Notes under the pieces: model-generated
Told to the model about the DNA's origin: nothing
Seen by the model: only the letters and a program-made list of their open reading frames with translations
Databases searched by the model: none
Origin: Micractinium sp. NFX-FRZ
Lineage: Eukaryota > Chlorophyta > Trebouxiophyceae > Chlorellales > Chlorellaceae
Length of the DNA stretch: 64,000 nt
NCBI GenBank assembly: GCA_029339195.1
Contig: JAPTJF010000349.1
Location: forward strand, 1 to 64,000
Reading direction: 5' to 3'
Shown: positions 11,285 to 22,756 of the stretch, piece by piece
Position numbering within the stretch: position 1 is the first letter of the stretch
Layout: the number at the start of each line of letters is the position of its first letter
Translations under genes and position numbers: made by a program

Positions 11285-14200
11285 ATGCCGTTGGCGGAGC
11301 AATTGAAGGCAGATGTTGCGGCGGGCGCCAACGAGGAGGCGCTGCGGTGCTACCTCGCCGCGCTGGAGGCGGCGGCGGCGAGCGGCGACAGCACCCAGCT
11401 GCACGTGCTGCACAGCAACGCGGCTGCTGCTGCGTTGCGCCTCGGCCAGGCACAGGAGGCGCTAGAGCATGCGAGCAAGAGCGTGGAGCTGCAGCCCGGC
11501 TGGATGAAGGGCTGGGTGCGCAAGGCGGCCGCCTGCCTGGCGCTGCACCGCCCGGGGCATGCAGAAGCGGCGCTCAAGGAGGGGCTCAAGCACCTGCCGG
11601 ATGATCCAGCCCTCACTTTGGAACTGAAGAAGCTGCAAGAGGTGCGGCAGCAACATGGAGGAGAGGACAGGGTGCTGGGCGCAGGCTGTCGGGTCTGCCC
11701 GCCGCGGCATGCTGCTCCCTGGCCACTGTTGCATGCACCCCAAGCTGCCTTGTTTCGGCTTGTAACAAGCACAGCTCTGCCATGCCACATGCACTGTATA
11801 GTATGCCACAACTCACCCACCTCCCCTGCTCTCCCCGCGCCCCTCACCCCCCCAGGAGGACGGAGACCAGCGGCCGCTGCGGGGGCACCTGCCGGGCACG
11901 CCCGCCCAGAACATGCGGGATTTCCAGGGGGCACAGGGCATGGCCCTGGGCCCTCACAATCTGGCCGCCTTTCCCTGCCACGCCTTCCGCTGCGCCTTCA
12001 TGGGCGATGTGGAGGGGTTCAGGTGAGGTGGCGGGGGTGGGGAGAGGGGCTGTGCTGTTGCTGTGTCGTTTGGTGCTGTCAAGGGTGCACCGAGGCGTGT
12101 GCCGTCGTGCAAGGGGAGGAGATCACATGAGGCTTCCCGTGCGCTAGAACTGCCTGAACTCCTTGACCTGTGCCCACCTGTTGCGCCTTGGCTTGTCCCT
12201 CTTCCCGTCTCTCCACTCCTCGTCCTGTGCTCATCTGTCGCGCTTTGGCTTGTCCTCCTTCCCCTCTCTGCTGCAGGTCCTCCTTCAACCCGGCAGAGCA
12301 CATTGGGCTGCGTGCACTGGAGCTGCGGCTGCCGCTGCCGGCCGTCATAGTTGCCGGTGCGTGGCTCAGTGTGGGATGATGGGTGGCTGCGGGTGGCTGC
12401 GGGGGCCGGTTGACGGGCGACGTACCGCAGCTGTTGCCACCCTGCGCCTGCGCCTGGGCAGCACCAATACCCACCTGCTTCCCCGCCTGCCAAGGCCCCT
12501 CTTCTTCTGTGCAGGCGCCCAACGCATACGCTCCCCCGGCGGCGGCCCCTCCGGCCACGCCGCCATCCTGCGCCTGGCCTGTGAGGCCGGGTGCCGAGTG
12601 GATGCGCGGGACGTGGCGGGGTACACGGCGCTGGCGCACTGCTGCGGGCAGGTGCCGCAGCTGGAGCTGGCTGGCATATTGCTGGAGCATGGGGCAGACC
12701 CCAACGGCAAGGACAGGTCAGCATGGGGTGGGGTGGGGTGGGTTTGCGCAGGGCACAGGGTGCAGGCAGCCTGTGGGTGGGTGCTCAACTGCTGCCAAGG
12801 CTGGTGGGGAGTGTGGGTGGGTGGGCAGGGCAGGGCGGGTGCAGAGTGTTGTGTGGGACGGGGCAGGCAGCGGGCGCGGGGTGGTGGTGCCTCGGTTTGT
12901 GGCAACTTGTGGGGTGGGCATTGGGGTGGTGGGCACGGCGCACCGATCGTTGGGCCGTGGCGGTGCAGCACTTACCTGCACCATGCACCCACGTGGCATC
13001 CGCAGCCCTGCGCTGGCTTGGCATCATGTCCTCGGTGGATGATGTGGCACGCTCCCTTGCTTTGCATGTAGTCCCTTAGCGGCGGCATGCCTTCTCCCCC
13101 AACCACCCGTGCACAGGTTTGGCACCTCCCCGCTCTTCCACGCCATCATGTCCCAGGAGGATGACGTGGCACGCTGGCTGCTGGAGTGAGTGTGGCAAGC
13201 GCGTCTTCTCCTCAGAAGCGCGTCTGTCGCAGGATGCTGCCGCTGCTGCCTGCTGCCCCTTGGTGCTGCCTGCTGTTGGCATGCCGCGGAATATCCTGCT
13301 TACCATGCCTCCCCCCCTCACGGCTGCCTCGTCCATCTCCTCATCGCTGCCCTCCCTTTCTACTGCCACCCTTATCCCAATGGTTTCAGGAACGGCGCCG
13401 ACGCTGGGGCGGTGGACAACGACAACGTCAGTGTGGAGACAATAGCACGGTTTAACCCCGCCCTGCTGGCGCTCATTCACCAGAAGCTGGGCAGGCACCA
13501 GCAGAATGCGGAGCTGCAAACCGGCGCGCCCTGCTTCAACTGCGGCGCGCCGGGGGCCACCCGGCGGTGCGGGGAGTGCCGCACGGCACTCTACTGCTCC
13601 CGCACCTGCCAGCGCAGCCACTGGAAGGCGCACAAGGGGGAGTGTGCAGGGCGTGCAGCTGCCGGCACCGGCAGCAGCGGCGGCAGCAGCAGCGCAGGCG
13701 CCACCGCCAGCACGGCACCGGCGGGGCATCTCCGCCTGAAGGCCACCCGGCCCGACAGCTTCGTCTCCCTCATCTCCCGGCAAGACCTGGTGGCAACAAT
13801 GGCGGCTGGCGTGGGGGCCTCCAGCCGCCCGCCGCCGGCGCTGGATGCCGACAGCGTGGGGATTCTGGGGCCGGAGGCGCAGGACGCGGCGGCGGCGCGG
13901 CACAACAGCAAGACCTTCATGGTTAAGGTGCAGGTGAGGCCGGGGGCCGGGAGGAACGGAGGGATGGGGGCAGATCTGTGCATACGTGTGAGGTGCGGGC
14001 GGGTGGTAACCAGCGGAGTTTGGGGCGGGGCAGAGTGGCGGCGGCGTGCCTAGCGGTAACTCAAGAGGTGCTGGGGTGGCAAGTGGGGTTTTGAGAGGCG
14101 CACTCATGGGCAGTGCAGCCTGCCGGGCTGAGCCAACACTTGAGCTTGTGCCCTTCAAGCTAGCTGCACGCATGGGTGCCCCATGGCTGCTACTGCAGGT

Positions 14201-14998
14201 GCCGCTGGTGGTGCCGCCCGGGGTGCCCGCTTCCATGCTGATCTACAACGAGAGCCGCTCCTTTCAGGTGGGGGGCTGGGACAGTGGGTGGGGCATAGCC
14301 TCTTGCCCAGTTGCTTGATGGTGTGGCAGCGGGTGGCGCTGCCGGGCTGGGGCTGCTGGGGCAGTTCTGGAAGTGAGCCTGATGATATTCATGCAATAAT
14401 TGCATCACCGATGCCCAAATCCGTCTTGATCCAGCTCCGTCCCCTCCCACCCCCACACCCCTCGTGCCCCTGCACAGATGTCGGTGCCTGAGAAGGGGGC
14501 TGGGGCCACGCCAGATTCGCGCAAGCTGGGGGCGCTCGTCCGGCAGCAGGGCTTCCGCGGGCAGGTGGGCTTCTGCCAATTGGGTTAGGGGTTTTAGGGT
14601 TTGAGAATGGTTTACATTCTGGAGATGGTTCTGCGTGGCGAGGCGCATCAGCGAGCGCTTTCAGGCGGGCAGGGTGGGGCAGAAGGGTGAGCACTCACCA
14701 CGGCGCAACAGGGAGCTTCTTGCTGGCTCCTCTGCGCTGCCCCGCAGAAGGCCTCATTTAGTGCACTCTGAAGCAGACAGGTTCGTGCCTCCTTCCCTGC
14801 ATCCCACATGTACTTCCGCAGAAGGCCTATTCTCCAGCGCACCGCGATGCGCCGCTTGCCGGCTTTCCAACACAGCCAGCTTCTTGCCTCCTTCCCCGTG
14901 CCACCCCGCAGAAGGCCTACTTCCCAGCATTTTACGACGTGGACACAAAGGAGCTGGTGGTCGTCAGCGGTGCCATGGTGCCGACACAGCCGTGGTGA
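11285..14998 (+). CDS. TPR, ankyrin and MYND zinc-finger protein
   Basis: Nine exons (11285-11641, 11856-12022, 12277-12356, 12515-12716, 13117-13185, 13390-13933, 14199-14267, 14478-14564, 14912-14998) give 553 aa. Residues 1-119 hold TPR-like helices (EEALRCYLAALEAA, then EALEHASKSVELQPGWMKGW). The middle has ankyrin repeats (DARDVAGYTALAHCCGQ, LLEHGADPNGKD, LLENGADAGAVDND). Then comes a MYND zinc finger with CFNCGAPGATRRCGECRTAL, YCSRTCQ and HWKAHKGEC, holding all Cys/His ligands. The C-terminal region after a Ser/Gly/Ala linker ends VPTQPW. MYND fingers usually bind proline-rich peptides, so a scaffold role is likely; the specific function is unknown. The stop TGA overlaps a GTGAGC donor-like sequence, so an alternative 3' end is possible. 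Confidence 0.85.
13020..13060 (+). repeat. Ghost copy of MYND-gene exon 5
   Basis: A stretch beginning ATCATGTCC and running through GATGTGGCACGCT resembles the true exon at 13145-13185 (IMSQEDDVARWLLE), 122 bases downstream. Substitutions destroy its coding value. Confidence 0.85.
14717..14935 (+). repeat. Three-copy array over the last MYND-gene acceptor
   Basis: The acceptor and first bases of the last exon (CCGCAG then AAGGCCTA/C) occur at 14748, 14822 and 14912. Each is preceded by a similar TTC(T/G)TGCCTCCTTCC tract. Only the last copy continues into open coding sequence (KAYFPAFYDVD). Spacings are 74 and 90 bases. Confidence 0.85.
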
Positions 14999-15470
14999 GC
15001 GCCACCAGCAGGGCAGCCATACAGCCCTAGTGATCACCAGGTGCTTGTGGGGCGGCATGCGGCTGCATGCGAGGCGGGCACAGCTGGCGAAGTGCAGCCG
15101 GAGCGGCGCCCTGGTGCCGACACAGCCCTGGTGAGTGTGCGCACCAGCAGGGCAACCATGCAGCACGACCGGCGACAGCACAGCTGGCGACAGCACAGCT
15201 GGCGACAGCTTGCAGCGGAGCGGGGCGGCATGCTGACGTGGCACCGCTCTACAAGACCGCAGGCTGGTGAGGAGGCCTGTTGCTGAGGCGCCATGCTGCC
15301 CACTCAGCCGTGAGCTACAGCTGGCACCCTGGTATGCTGTTGCTCTTGGGGCACAGCCCGCCGCCCTGCTGTCCCGCGCCCACACAGCCTGCCCCTCTTT
15401 CCTGCCCCGCGCTGTGCTCCCCACGCCGCTGCCTTTCTTTCTTACGTGTTCTTCTCGATGTTACAATGCA
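14999..15470. other. MYND-gene 3' region with internal repeats
   Basis: The end of the MYND coding sequence, including GTGCCGACACAGCC and the following GCACCAGCAGGGCA-like bases, is repeated near 15113. CAGCTGGCGACAG occurs several times around 15170-15210. I see no additional supported exon. Confidence 0.5.
15461..15465 (-). terminator. Possible TGTAA signal for the RSH transcript
   Basis: On the minus strand this reads TGTAA, and it is the first one I noticed downstream of the RSH stop at 17138. If used, it gives a C-rich 3' untranslated region of about 1.7 kb. Confidence 0.25.
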
Positions 15471-15472
15471 AG

Positions 15473-17137
15473 GGGTGGAGAGTACAGAGACAGGAATGGG
15501 GGGTGGCGGCGCGACAGGTGTTGGGGAGGTGGGCGGGAGCCGCTCGGCTCCGCATCGAATCTCAAAGAGGAGGAGGAAAGCATCGCAGCCGGTCGCCGGG
15601 GCAAGAAAAGCGGCGCGGGCGGGGGGGAGCGAGGGGCGTGCGTTGCGCTGGGCGCGGAGTGTATGGGGTTTCGGAGGCGGCGGGGGGCCAGGGAGGCATG
15701 GGGGACGTTACCAACATGCACACGACTGAAGGGGGGGGACACACTCGCAGGGACTCGACGCAACGCAGGGGCACGCGGGGGGGTACAGGGAGGGGGGCTC
15801 TAGTGGTACACAAGACGCGGGTTGTTTCATCTAATCAACCAAAAACGGGAGCGCAAGCGGGAGGATGGTGCTGCCGCACGGGGTGCTAAGGGGGGTGGGC
15901 AAGGGGGGTGGTGCGAGCAGGGGTGGCAGTCCTAAATCTAATGGGATGTGCGGGGCGCCGGAAACACCTAGGGTACAGGGGGGGGGAGGGCGGCCTGGGG
16001 CGGTCGCCGCCGAGAGAAGCAATGGGGGGGGAGGATGTGGAAGAGACCGGGAGCGACGCGTGGGTGCAGGGTGCCGCTGCAAGGTGCAGGTCAAGCAGTT
16101 GCCGGGGTGCAGGTCAGGCAAGGGGGCGCTAGCGGAGGGGGGTGTTGGTACACAGAAGAGTCTTTTTGCTGTGCGGCTCCGGGGCGGGACGAAAGGAAGA
16201 GAGAGAGGAGTGCGCTGCAGGTCAAGTGTCCTGGGGGCAGGGCAGGGGGGACGAGGGGTAGCGGGGGACAGGGGGGTAGGCAGTGCGCGTGGCGCAGCCA
16301 GAGGAGGGGGGCCGGAGGGGCGGGGGTGCAGACCCATCGGCGGGGGATCATATCCGCGAGTGACGCGAGAGGCAGAGGAAGACGGGGAGGCACGGAGACG
16401 GCGGCCCATGGCCACCCCACCGGGACGACGGGGGGAACACGGGGGAGAGGAATGGGGCGGCTGCGCTGGACAAGCGGAGACGGGACGGGTGGGTGCGCTG
16501 GGAGCAGACGAGAGGGGAGCAGCAATAATTTGGACAAAGGTATCGTGGGGTGAAGGGGAATTGGGGGGACGGGGCGAGCGGCTGCAAAGCCCTGCGCGGC
16601 CCGCCGCCGGCCTGGTGTGCGCCAGAGCGGGCGGCGGAGCGGGCGCAGGGCGGCTGGCCGGAATGGGGCGGGCATGTGTGGGAAAAAACGCGGGTGGGGT
16701 GCCAGGGAGGTGCAGGGTGCCAGTGCTGCGCTGTGTGTCGGCAAGTCTCTAAACGATGGAGGGTGTGAGGCATCAAGAGGCGGTTCGTTTGGTCTATCCG
16801 TGCCGCCTCAGCGACCGCCCGACAGGCGGGGCGGCTGCGGCGGCTGGCCCCGCTGCTGCTGCGGCAGCCGCAGCAGTGCTGGTTGCTGCTGCTGCCACGG
16901 CAGTTTTGTTAGGTGGTGAAAGACGGACGGGGGGTCGGACAGAGGGCGGGCGGCCGGGCTCTGGGGGCCGGCCCGCAGGGGGTCGACAGGCGGAGTGACG
17001 GATGGGAGAGGCCGGGCATGCTTGCGGGGGAGCAAGAATGTATCGATCGACGTTGTGCGCTAGGGCGGCGCCAGGCGGGCGCCAAGGCGGGTGGGCCAGG
17101 GTGCCAGGAGGCGTCTGGTTGGCCGCTACGGCGCGCG
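15473..17137. other. G-rich intergenic region (C-rich on minus strand)
   Basis: About 1.6 kb of strongly strand-asymmetric sequence, with dozens of runs of three to nine G on the plus strand. Long open frames occur on both strands, but they are low-complexity Gly/Arg or Pro/Ser products without domains, as expected from composition alone. It lies between convergent genes and probably includes the long 3' untranslated region of the RSH gene. Confidence 0.55.
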
Positions 17138-20100
17138 TTAGCTGGCGTCAGAGGCGGCGCGCAGGCGGGCGGCCTTGAAGGCTGTCAGCGGCACCACGTT
17201 GCTGCGGATGGAAAGCTGCGGGCCCTGCAGAGCAGACGGCAGAGCAGTGGTAGAGGCATGAGGGCGGGTCAGCTGGTGAGTTGAAGAACACGGGAGGGCG
17301 GCGTGCAGCGCTGTCTCACAGCACTGTTTGGCACTGGTACAGCATGCAGCACTCGCTGGGACATCCCAGACCATGGCAGCGACACGTCAGCTCGCCCTCC
17401 CTGCCTTCCCGCCTAACTCCCCACCAGCTGTTCCCCTTTGTACGCCGCGACTCGTTTGTTTCCCTCACTCGTCCCCCATCCCTCCACCCCCACCAGCTGC
17501 CCCTCGCATCCCCTCACCTTGACAACGCTGTTGGCGCCGACAGCCACCTGCGCCGCGGCCGCAGCCTGCCGCTGCTGCTGGGGCAGCCCCGTGGGGGGCA
17601 GGCCGGCCGGCATGGGGGGCAGCACGCGCAGCGTGGGTGGCCCCACAACTCCTGGCTCGCAGTACAGGTCCACCACGTCCCCGGTGGACAGCGGCTGGGA
17701 GGGGTTGGTCTCCACCTGGCCGTTGACCAGCACCTGGGTCTCACGCGCGCCCAGGCCTGCAGGGCGGCGGGTGGGAGGTGGGCGAGGTGGATGAGCAATG
17801 AGCAGCGGAAAAGTGAAAGAACGGGGCAGGGCACGGATAGGGTGCAGCAGCAATGCAATGCAGTGCCTGCATGACAAAACAGGGTGTTCCCGCATACGCC
17901 TGCCCAAACGCTCCCCCAGCTCTCCCGCCCTTGCCACCAGGCAGCCCCCCCCCCCCAACAGAGGCCTCACCTCGCTGCTGCACCAGGCCCAGGACTGTGG
18001 TGCCGTGAGGCAGCTCCTCAATCGTCAGCCCGCTGTTGCACACCACAGCCACCACCACGCGCTCTGCAGAGGCGGGGCAGGCGGGGAGGGATGTTGAGCA
18101 GAGGCCGAGGCGGTGCCGGCTGGGCTGCCGAGCGACGGGCAGCAGAGTGCACAGCACGCTGCGGCAGGGCGTGTGCCCCCAGAACAATGCTACCGGGTGC
18201 AACATTCACTCCCAGCCCAGCTGCAGCATGCAGGCCCCGCGCCCACCTGCAGGCGGCGGCTCCAGCGCCTGCCCGCTGCGCTCCAGGTAGGCCGCAAAGC
18301 GCTCGTCCCGCGGCGGCGACCCGCTGGGGGACACCTCCCCGCTGCTGCCGCCCGAGCCGCCGGGCTGCGGCGCGGCGACGGCGCCGATGGCCCCCACGAT
18401 GCTGGCCAGGCTCTGGTCCTGGGAGGGCGAGCCAGAGGGGCGGTACTTCTGATCCAGCACCTGCTGGCTGAGCTGGAACTTGGCCCAGTTGGCCTCCCGG
18501 GCGGCGCCTCCCCTGCCCCCCGCGCCCGCGCACGTCGGCGCGTCGTCGTCCAGCGAGCTGGTGGCGGAGGCGGCGACGGCGACGGGCGCGGCGCCGCCCG
18601 CGCTGCCGCTGCAGTACCCCCGCTCCTTGTACTGCCAGTGCGCCGCCTCGGCGCCATACTCGGCAAAGAAGTGCATCTTGTGGGTGCGGATCTGGACCTG
18701 CAGATGTAGGGAGAGGAGAGGGGAATTGTGAGGGGGAGGGATGGGGGGGGAGGGAGGGGTGAAACCGCACGCGGTGCTGGTTGCGGTAAGAAGCTGGAAA
18801 CGGGGACGCTGACAGTCACAAGGCCGCCCTGTGGCTTCTGCCCGCCGCATGCACAGCCACCAAGCAGCATGAGCTCAACCGTGCGGGACTCCCACAGGCA
18901 CCCCGCTCACCACCCCCGCAGCCCTGCCTGCTCACCTCGATGTCGTGCCCGTCCTCTCCGCGCACCACGGTGTGCAGGGAGCGGTAGCCGTTCTCCTTGG
19001 GGCGGCGGATGTAGTCCTTGGTGGGTCCCACGCCCTTCCACACCGTCTGCGCGGCAGGCGGGGGGGAGGCGGGTGGGGTGAGGTGCTGGGGCGGGAACGG
19101 GCACAGATCCATAGTTGGCAGCACTTGAAACGCACACCTGCAATATGCCGGCACTGCGCGCAGAAAACACAGCCCCAACCCCACCACACGCCTGGCAGTC
19201 CTCCTTGGTGTCCACAAAACGCTGCGCAGGCCCGGCACCCACACCCGCCAACCCTTGGAAGCCCAGTTGCAAGCCAGCAGACGCCCTGCTCACCTCCACG
19301 GCGCGCAGCGCGCGGTAGCAGTCCTCCTTGTTGTCCACGATGATGCGCAGGCCGCGCACGTCGGAGATGCGGCCCAGGGAGTAGCCCTTTGCCGTCATCT
19401 TCTTGTACACGCCCCACAGGTGCTTGGGGCGCCCCGACAGGTCGTGGTAGCTGCGGGGAGGGGGCCGGGGGGAGGGGGAGAGTGTTGTAGGGTTAACGTT
19501 GTGGAGAGGGGAGGGAGGGTAGCTTGTTGGCCAGGAGGGGAGGGAGGCTGGCATGTGCACACTGGTCTCGGGCGCCCGCCCTCGATTGCCACAAGCCGCT
19601 GGCTGCAGGTGCAGCTACCTCTGCTGCTGCTTCTCTGCCCGAAACATCAGCAACCACCATGTAACACAAAGACCAAACCCATATAACCACTAACAACCAA
19701 CAATGGACCCACCTGATGCCCTGCTTCTGCATCTCCGCCCTCATCTTGTCCACCAGGGACACCAGCACGTCTGCGCTCTGCACCTGCTCCAAACGGCTGC
19801 GCAGCTCGGCGTGCTGCGGCAGGGGGCAGGGGGGTGAACAGGGTGAGCAGGCACGCAGATGACAGAAGGGAGCAGGTGCACAGCGGCGGGTGCGCAGGCA
19901 GGCAGGCAGGCAGCGGCGCAGCTGCAGTCCTCACCCACCATTGCTCAGAAGAACAGGTCACTGTAACTGCTGTACAGGTCAAGTCCACACCCCCGCAAAC
20001 CTCCACATTCACACACTTCACACACTATCACGCGCGCCCTTTGCTTCTAATCCTCCCACCTGCGTGGGGTACAGCTGCTTGAAGGCCAGGTCCTCCAGCT

Positions 20101-22091
20101 GCGCCTTGAGGCTCCACACGCCCAGCCGGTTGGCCAGCGGCGCCCACACGTCGATCGTCTCGCGCGCCAGGCGGTTGCGCTTGGCTGCCGGCAGCGCGCC
20201 CAGCGTGCGCATGTCGTGCAGGCGGTCGGCCAGCTTCACCAGCAGCGCGTGGTTGCAGCCCATGGCGACGAGCATGCCCACCTGCGGGGGCAAGCAGGGA
20301 TGGGAGAGAAGAAGAGGAGGCGGTGGTGCAGTGTGAGCAGAGAAGAAGAGAGGGGGCCGGTGCGAGCAGTACGGCGGTATGGCGGCAGGGCGCAGGTCGG
20401 CGGTACGGCGGTATGGCAGCGTGGGCGCAGGCTGGCAGGGCAGGGACTCGCATAGCACTGCAGTCCCTCCCCAAAGCTGCTCTTCAACATAGCCAGTGCC
20501 TCTGTCCTTCTACTCAAACTCAGCGCCAGCCCACCCACCAGGTGTGAGGCGGTGTCTGCCTGGGCCTCGCTGGAGGTGGCGGGGAAGGCGCGGTACTTGG
20601 AGGAGATGTCTCCCAGGTGGGCCACCTGCTTCACCAGCTCGCCCACGCCCTCGTCCTGCACAGGGGTACAAAATGCAGGGTGTGATTGGTCAGTTTAGAG
20701 GGGAGGGTGTGTGGGCGTTGCGGGGGGCGCAGGCGAAGCAGCAGGCGGGGGCAGCGGTTGCCCAGCTGCAGGTGCATTCCACACGCTCTGTCATGCACGT
20801 CCTGCAGGGCAGTGCTGCCCCCTCCCTTCGCGCGCTGCCCCCTCCCATCCGCACCAACCGCCCACCCACCTGCAGCATCGGCCGCAGCTGCGCCTCCAAC
20901 AGCAGCGTCTTGTCCAGCGCGTCGTGCAGCAGGGCGGCGCTGATGGTGCCCTCCCCGGCGCCCAGCTCCGCCAGTATGCGCGCCACCTCCACGCAGTGCA
21001 TGAAGGCGGGCTCGCCAGAGGCACGGTACTTGCCGTCGTGCGCAAAGCGGGCGATGGAGAAGGCCCGCACGCAGACGGGCTCCCGGAACACAGCGTGCTT
21101 CTCCTGCAGCGGCGTGGAGGGGTGTTTCGGAACACCAAAATGGGTTGAGAGCATGTGCAGGCACGGGTGGTAGTGACTGCTGTGCAGGCGTGCAAGGGGG
21201 CTCAGGTAAGGGGCACCCCATGCCTGCACCCCTTGGCCAGCGGCTGGCACGTGTGGGAGTGGCGCCCGCCCGGTTGCCCACCCACACATGGACTACCACA
21301 TCCAGCGTGCCGGTATCCCACCCAGCCCGTCCCTCAGCCCCAGGCGCCTGGCATCCAAGCATTCCACCTCTGCATAAGGATGTGATCATAGGAAAGCCCA
21401 CCTGCAGCTGCTCGAGCAGGTTGTCGGGCACGGTGGCGCGTCCGCCGCGTGGCGCCAGCGGCGCGGGGCGCGGCACCGGCGCCAGCCGCACGCCCGCCTC
21501 CAGCCGGCCCACCAGCCCTCCAACCAGGGAGGGGTCGTCGTAGCCGATGCCTCCCACCGATGGGCTGCTGCCGCAGGTGGCGCCCAGCAGGGGGTTGGAC
21601 AGAGAGGGGGAGCCCCCCAGAGTGGGCAGGCGGTCTGTGGAGAGCTGGCGTGACAGCAGGGAGGAAAGGGTGCGCTGCTGCTGCGGGGAGGGCGGCGCCG
21701 AGGTGGCCGGTGACCCTGCGGTCTCAAACCCCTCGATCTTCACAAAGGCAGCCGACTTGGGTATGCTTGCCGTGGGCTGCAGCGGCCGCGCGGCATACGC
21801 GCTGCTGCCCGGCAGGGCGGGCGCTGCCGAGCTGAGGCCGCCATCCGAGGACGCGGTCCGCCCGCGCGGCACGGAGCGGCCCAGCGAGAAGGCGCCGCTG
21901 CCCTCTGCCGTGAGGCTGCGGCTCAGTCCCCCATTCTTGAGGCTGCCTACGTTGTCTGAGACGTCGCTGCGAAAGCTGACCAGGCCCAGGCCTCCGCCGC
22001 GCCGGTTCCCGCCGCGCCCCGCCGGGCTGGGCGTGGGGAACGGGAGCGGCGGGGTGCTGCCCAGCACTGCTGCTGAGCACAGCCCCGACAT
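17138..22091 (-). CDS. RSH: RelA/SpoT homolog, (p)ppGpp synthetase (RSH)
   Basis: Eleven exons (22091-21402, 21103-20870, 20655-20539, 20281-20060, 19813-19713, 19450-19294, 19046-18936, 18697-18247, 18063-17971, 17756-17518, 17224-17138) chain to 833 aa. RSH proteins make and break the alarmone ppGpp; plant and algal forms act in the plastid. Residues 1-230 are Ser/Gly/Pro-rich and may include a transit peptide. The HD domain follows (FMHCVEVARILAELG, LLHDALDK, VKLADRLHDMRTL), then the synthetase domain (SGRPKHLWGVYKKM, ISDVRGLRIIVDNKEDCY, DYIRRPKENGYRSLHTVV, VQIRTHKMHFF) and TGS-like sequence (VVVAVVCNSGLTIEELPHG). The synthetase motifs look intact. In the HD domain the metal ligands remain, but the usual HDxxED is HDALDK. 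The start is the first Met of a clean 230-codon exon; an upstream exon cannot be excluded. Confidence 0.9.
19191..19245 (-). repeat. Ghost copy of an RSH synthetase exon end
   Basis: The minus strand reads a decayed version of the VDNKEDCYRA coding stretch (roughly RFVDTKEDCQA), 123 bases from the true copy (anchor GTCCTCCTTG at 19321 versus 19198 on the plus strand). It lies in the intron just downstream of the real exon. Confidence 0.9.
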
Positions 22092-22756
22092 GCGCGGCTC
22101 TACCTGCAGCAAGCGTAAGACGGCGGTGTACCGGGGTTGGGTTGGGGGCGGGCGTGTGTGAGGAACTTGCCCTCTCTTGTGCGTGTGTCAGCTTCCCCCC
22201 GCGTCCCCGTGCGCCCCTGGCGGCCGGCGGTGCCTCCCACAGGTTCACCGCAAAGCCTCAGAAATAGAAAAGGTCAGGGAGGGCAAGCAGGGGGCTGCAG
22301 AGCGACGACCCTGCCCACTTGAGGCGGGCGCCGCTGTGCGCGCGCACCGGCGCTGCGGGTCCCTTAAATAAGCTTTTCTGCTCCAGGCGCACCTATGTGG
22401 GGTGTCTGGTGCGCTTAAAGACGCCTGTGGTGCCCGGCGTTTGAGAGGTCGGCGCACGAGGCAAGGAGACCTTATACAAGAGAAGGCGGACGATGATCAC
22501 GTGTTCAGGTGTTGGAGGAGGGAGAGAGTAGGCGAGTAGGCGAAGGGAGGGCAGGGAAGCGTCGCGTGCTGGCCATGAAATGCTGGCCCCCGCAATTTGC
22601 CGGCAGTGGGGGCTTCCACGGCCGTGTGGTGTGATCCACGAACCCTTCGTCTAATGCATGGTTCACACCGCATCAGCTGCAAGTTTCCTGTGCTTCTCAC
22701 GCGCTGTGCGGGTTCTTGCACCAGGGGGCCAAAAGCGCAAGCTTTTGCCGCTGTGA
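22092..22756. promoter_or_regulatory. Divergent intergenic region, RSH / pseudouridine synthase
   Basis: About 665 bases lie between divergently transcribed genes and should contain both promoters. A TTAAATAAG stretch near 22364-22372 is the most AT-rich spot. No sites can be assigned with confidence. Confidence 0.4.

Noticed and set aside
15267..15803. Possible extra 3' exon of the MYND gene after the GTGAGC at its stop codon
   Set aside because: The VPTQPW ending looks like a natural terminus and the candidate exon is low-complexity with a poor acceptor.
15865..16752. Long open frames on both strands in the G-rich region
   Set aside because: Products are low-complexity Gly/Arg or Pro/Ser without domains; strand-skewed GC-rich DNA gives such frames by chance.
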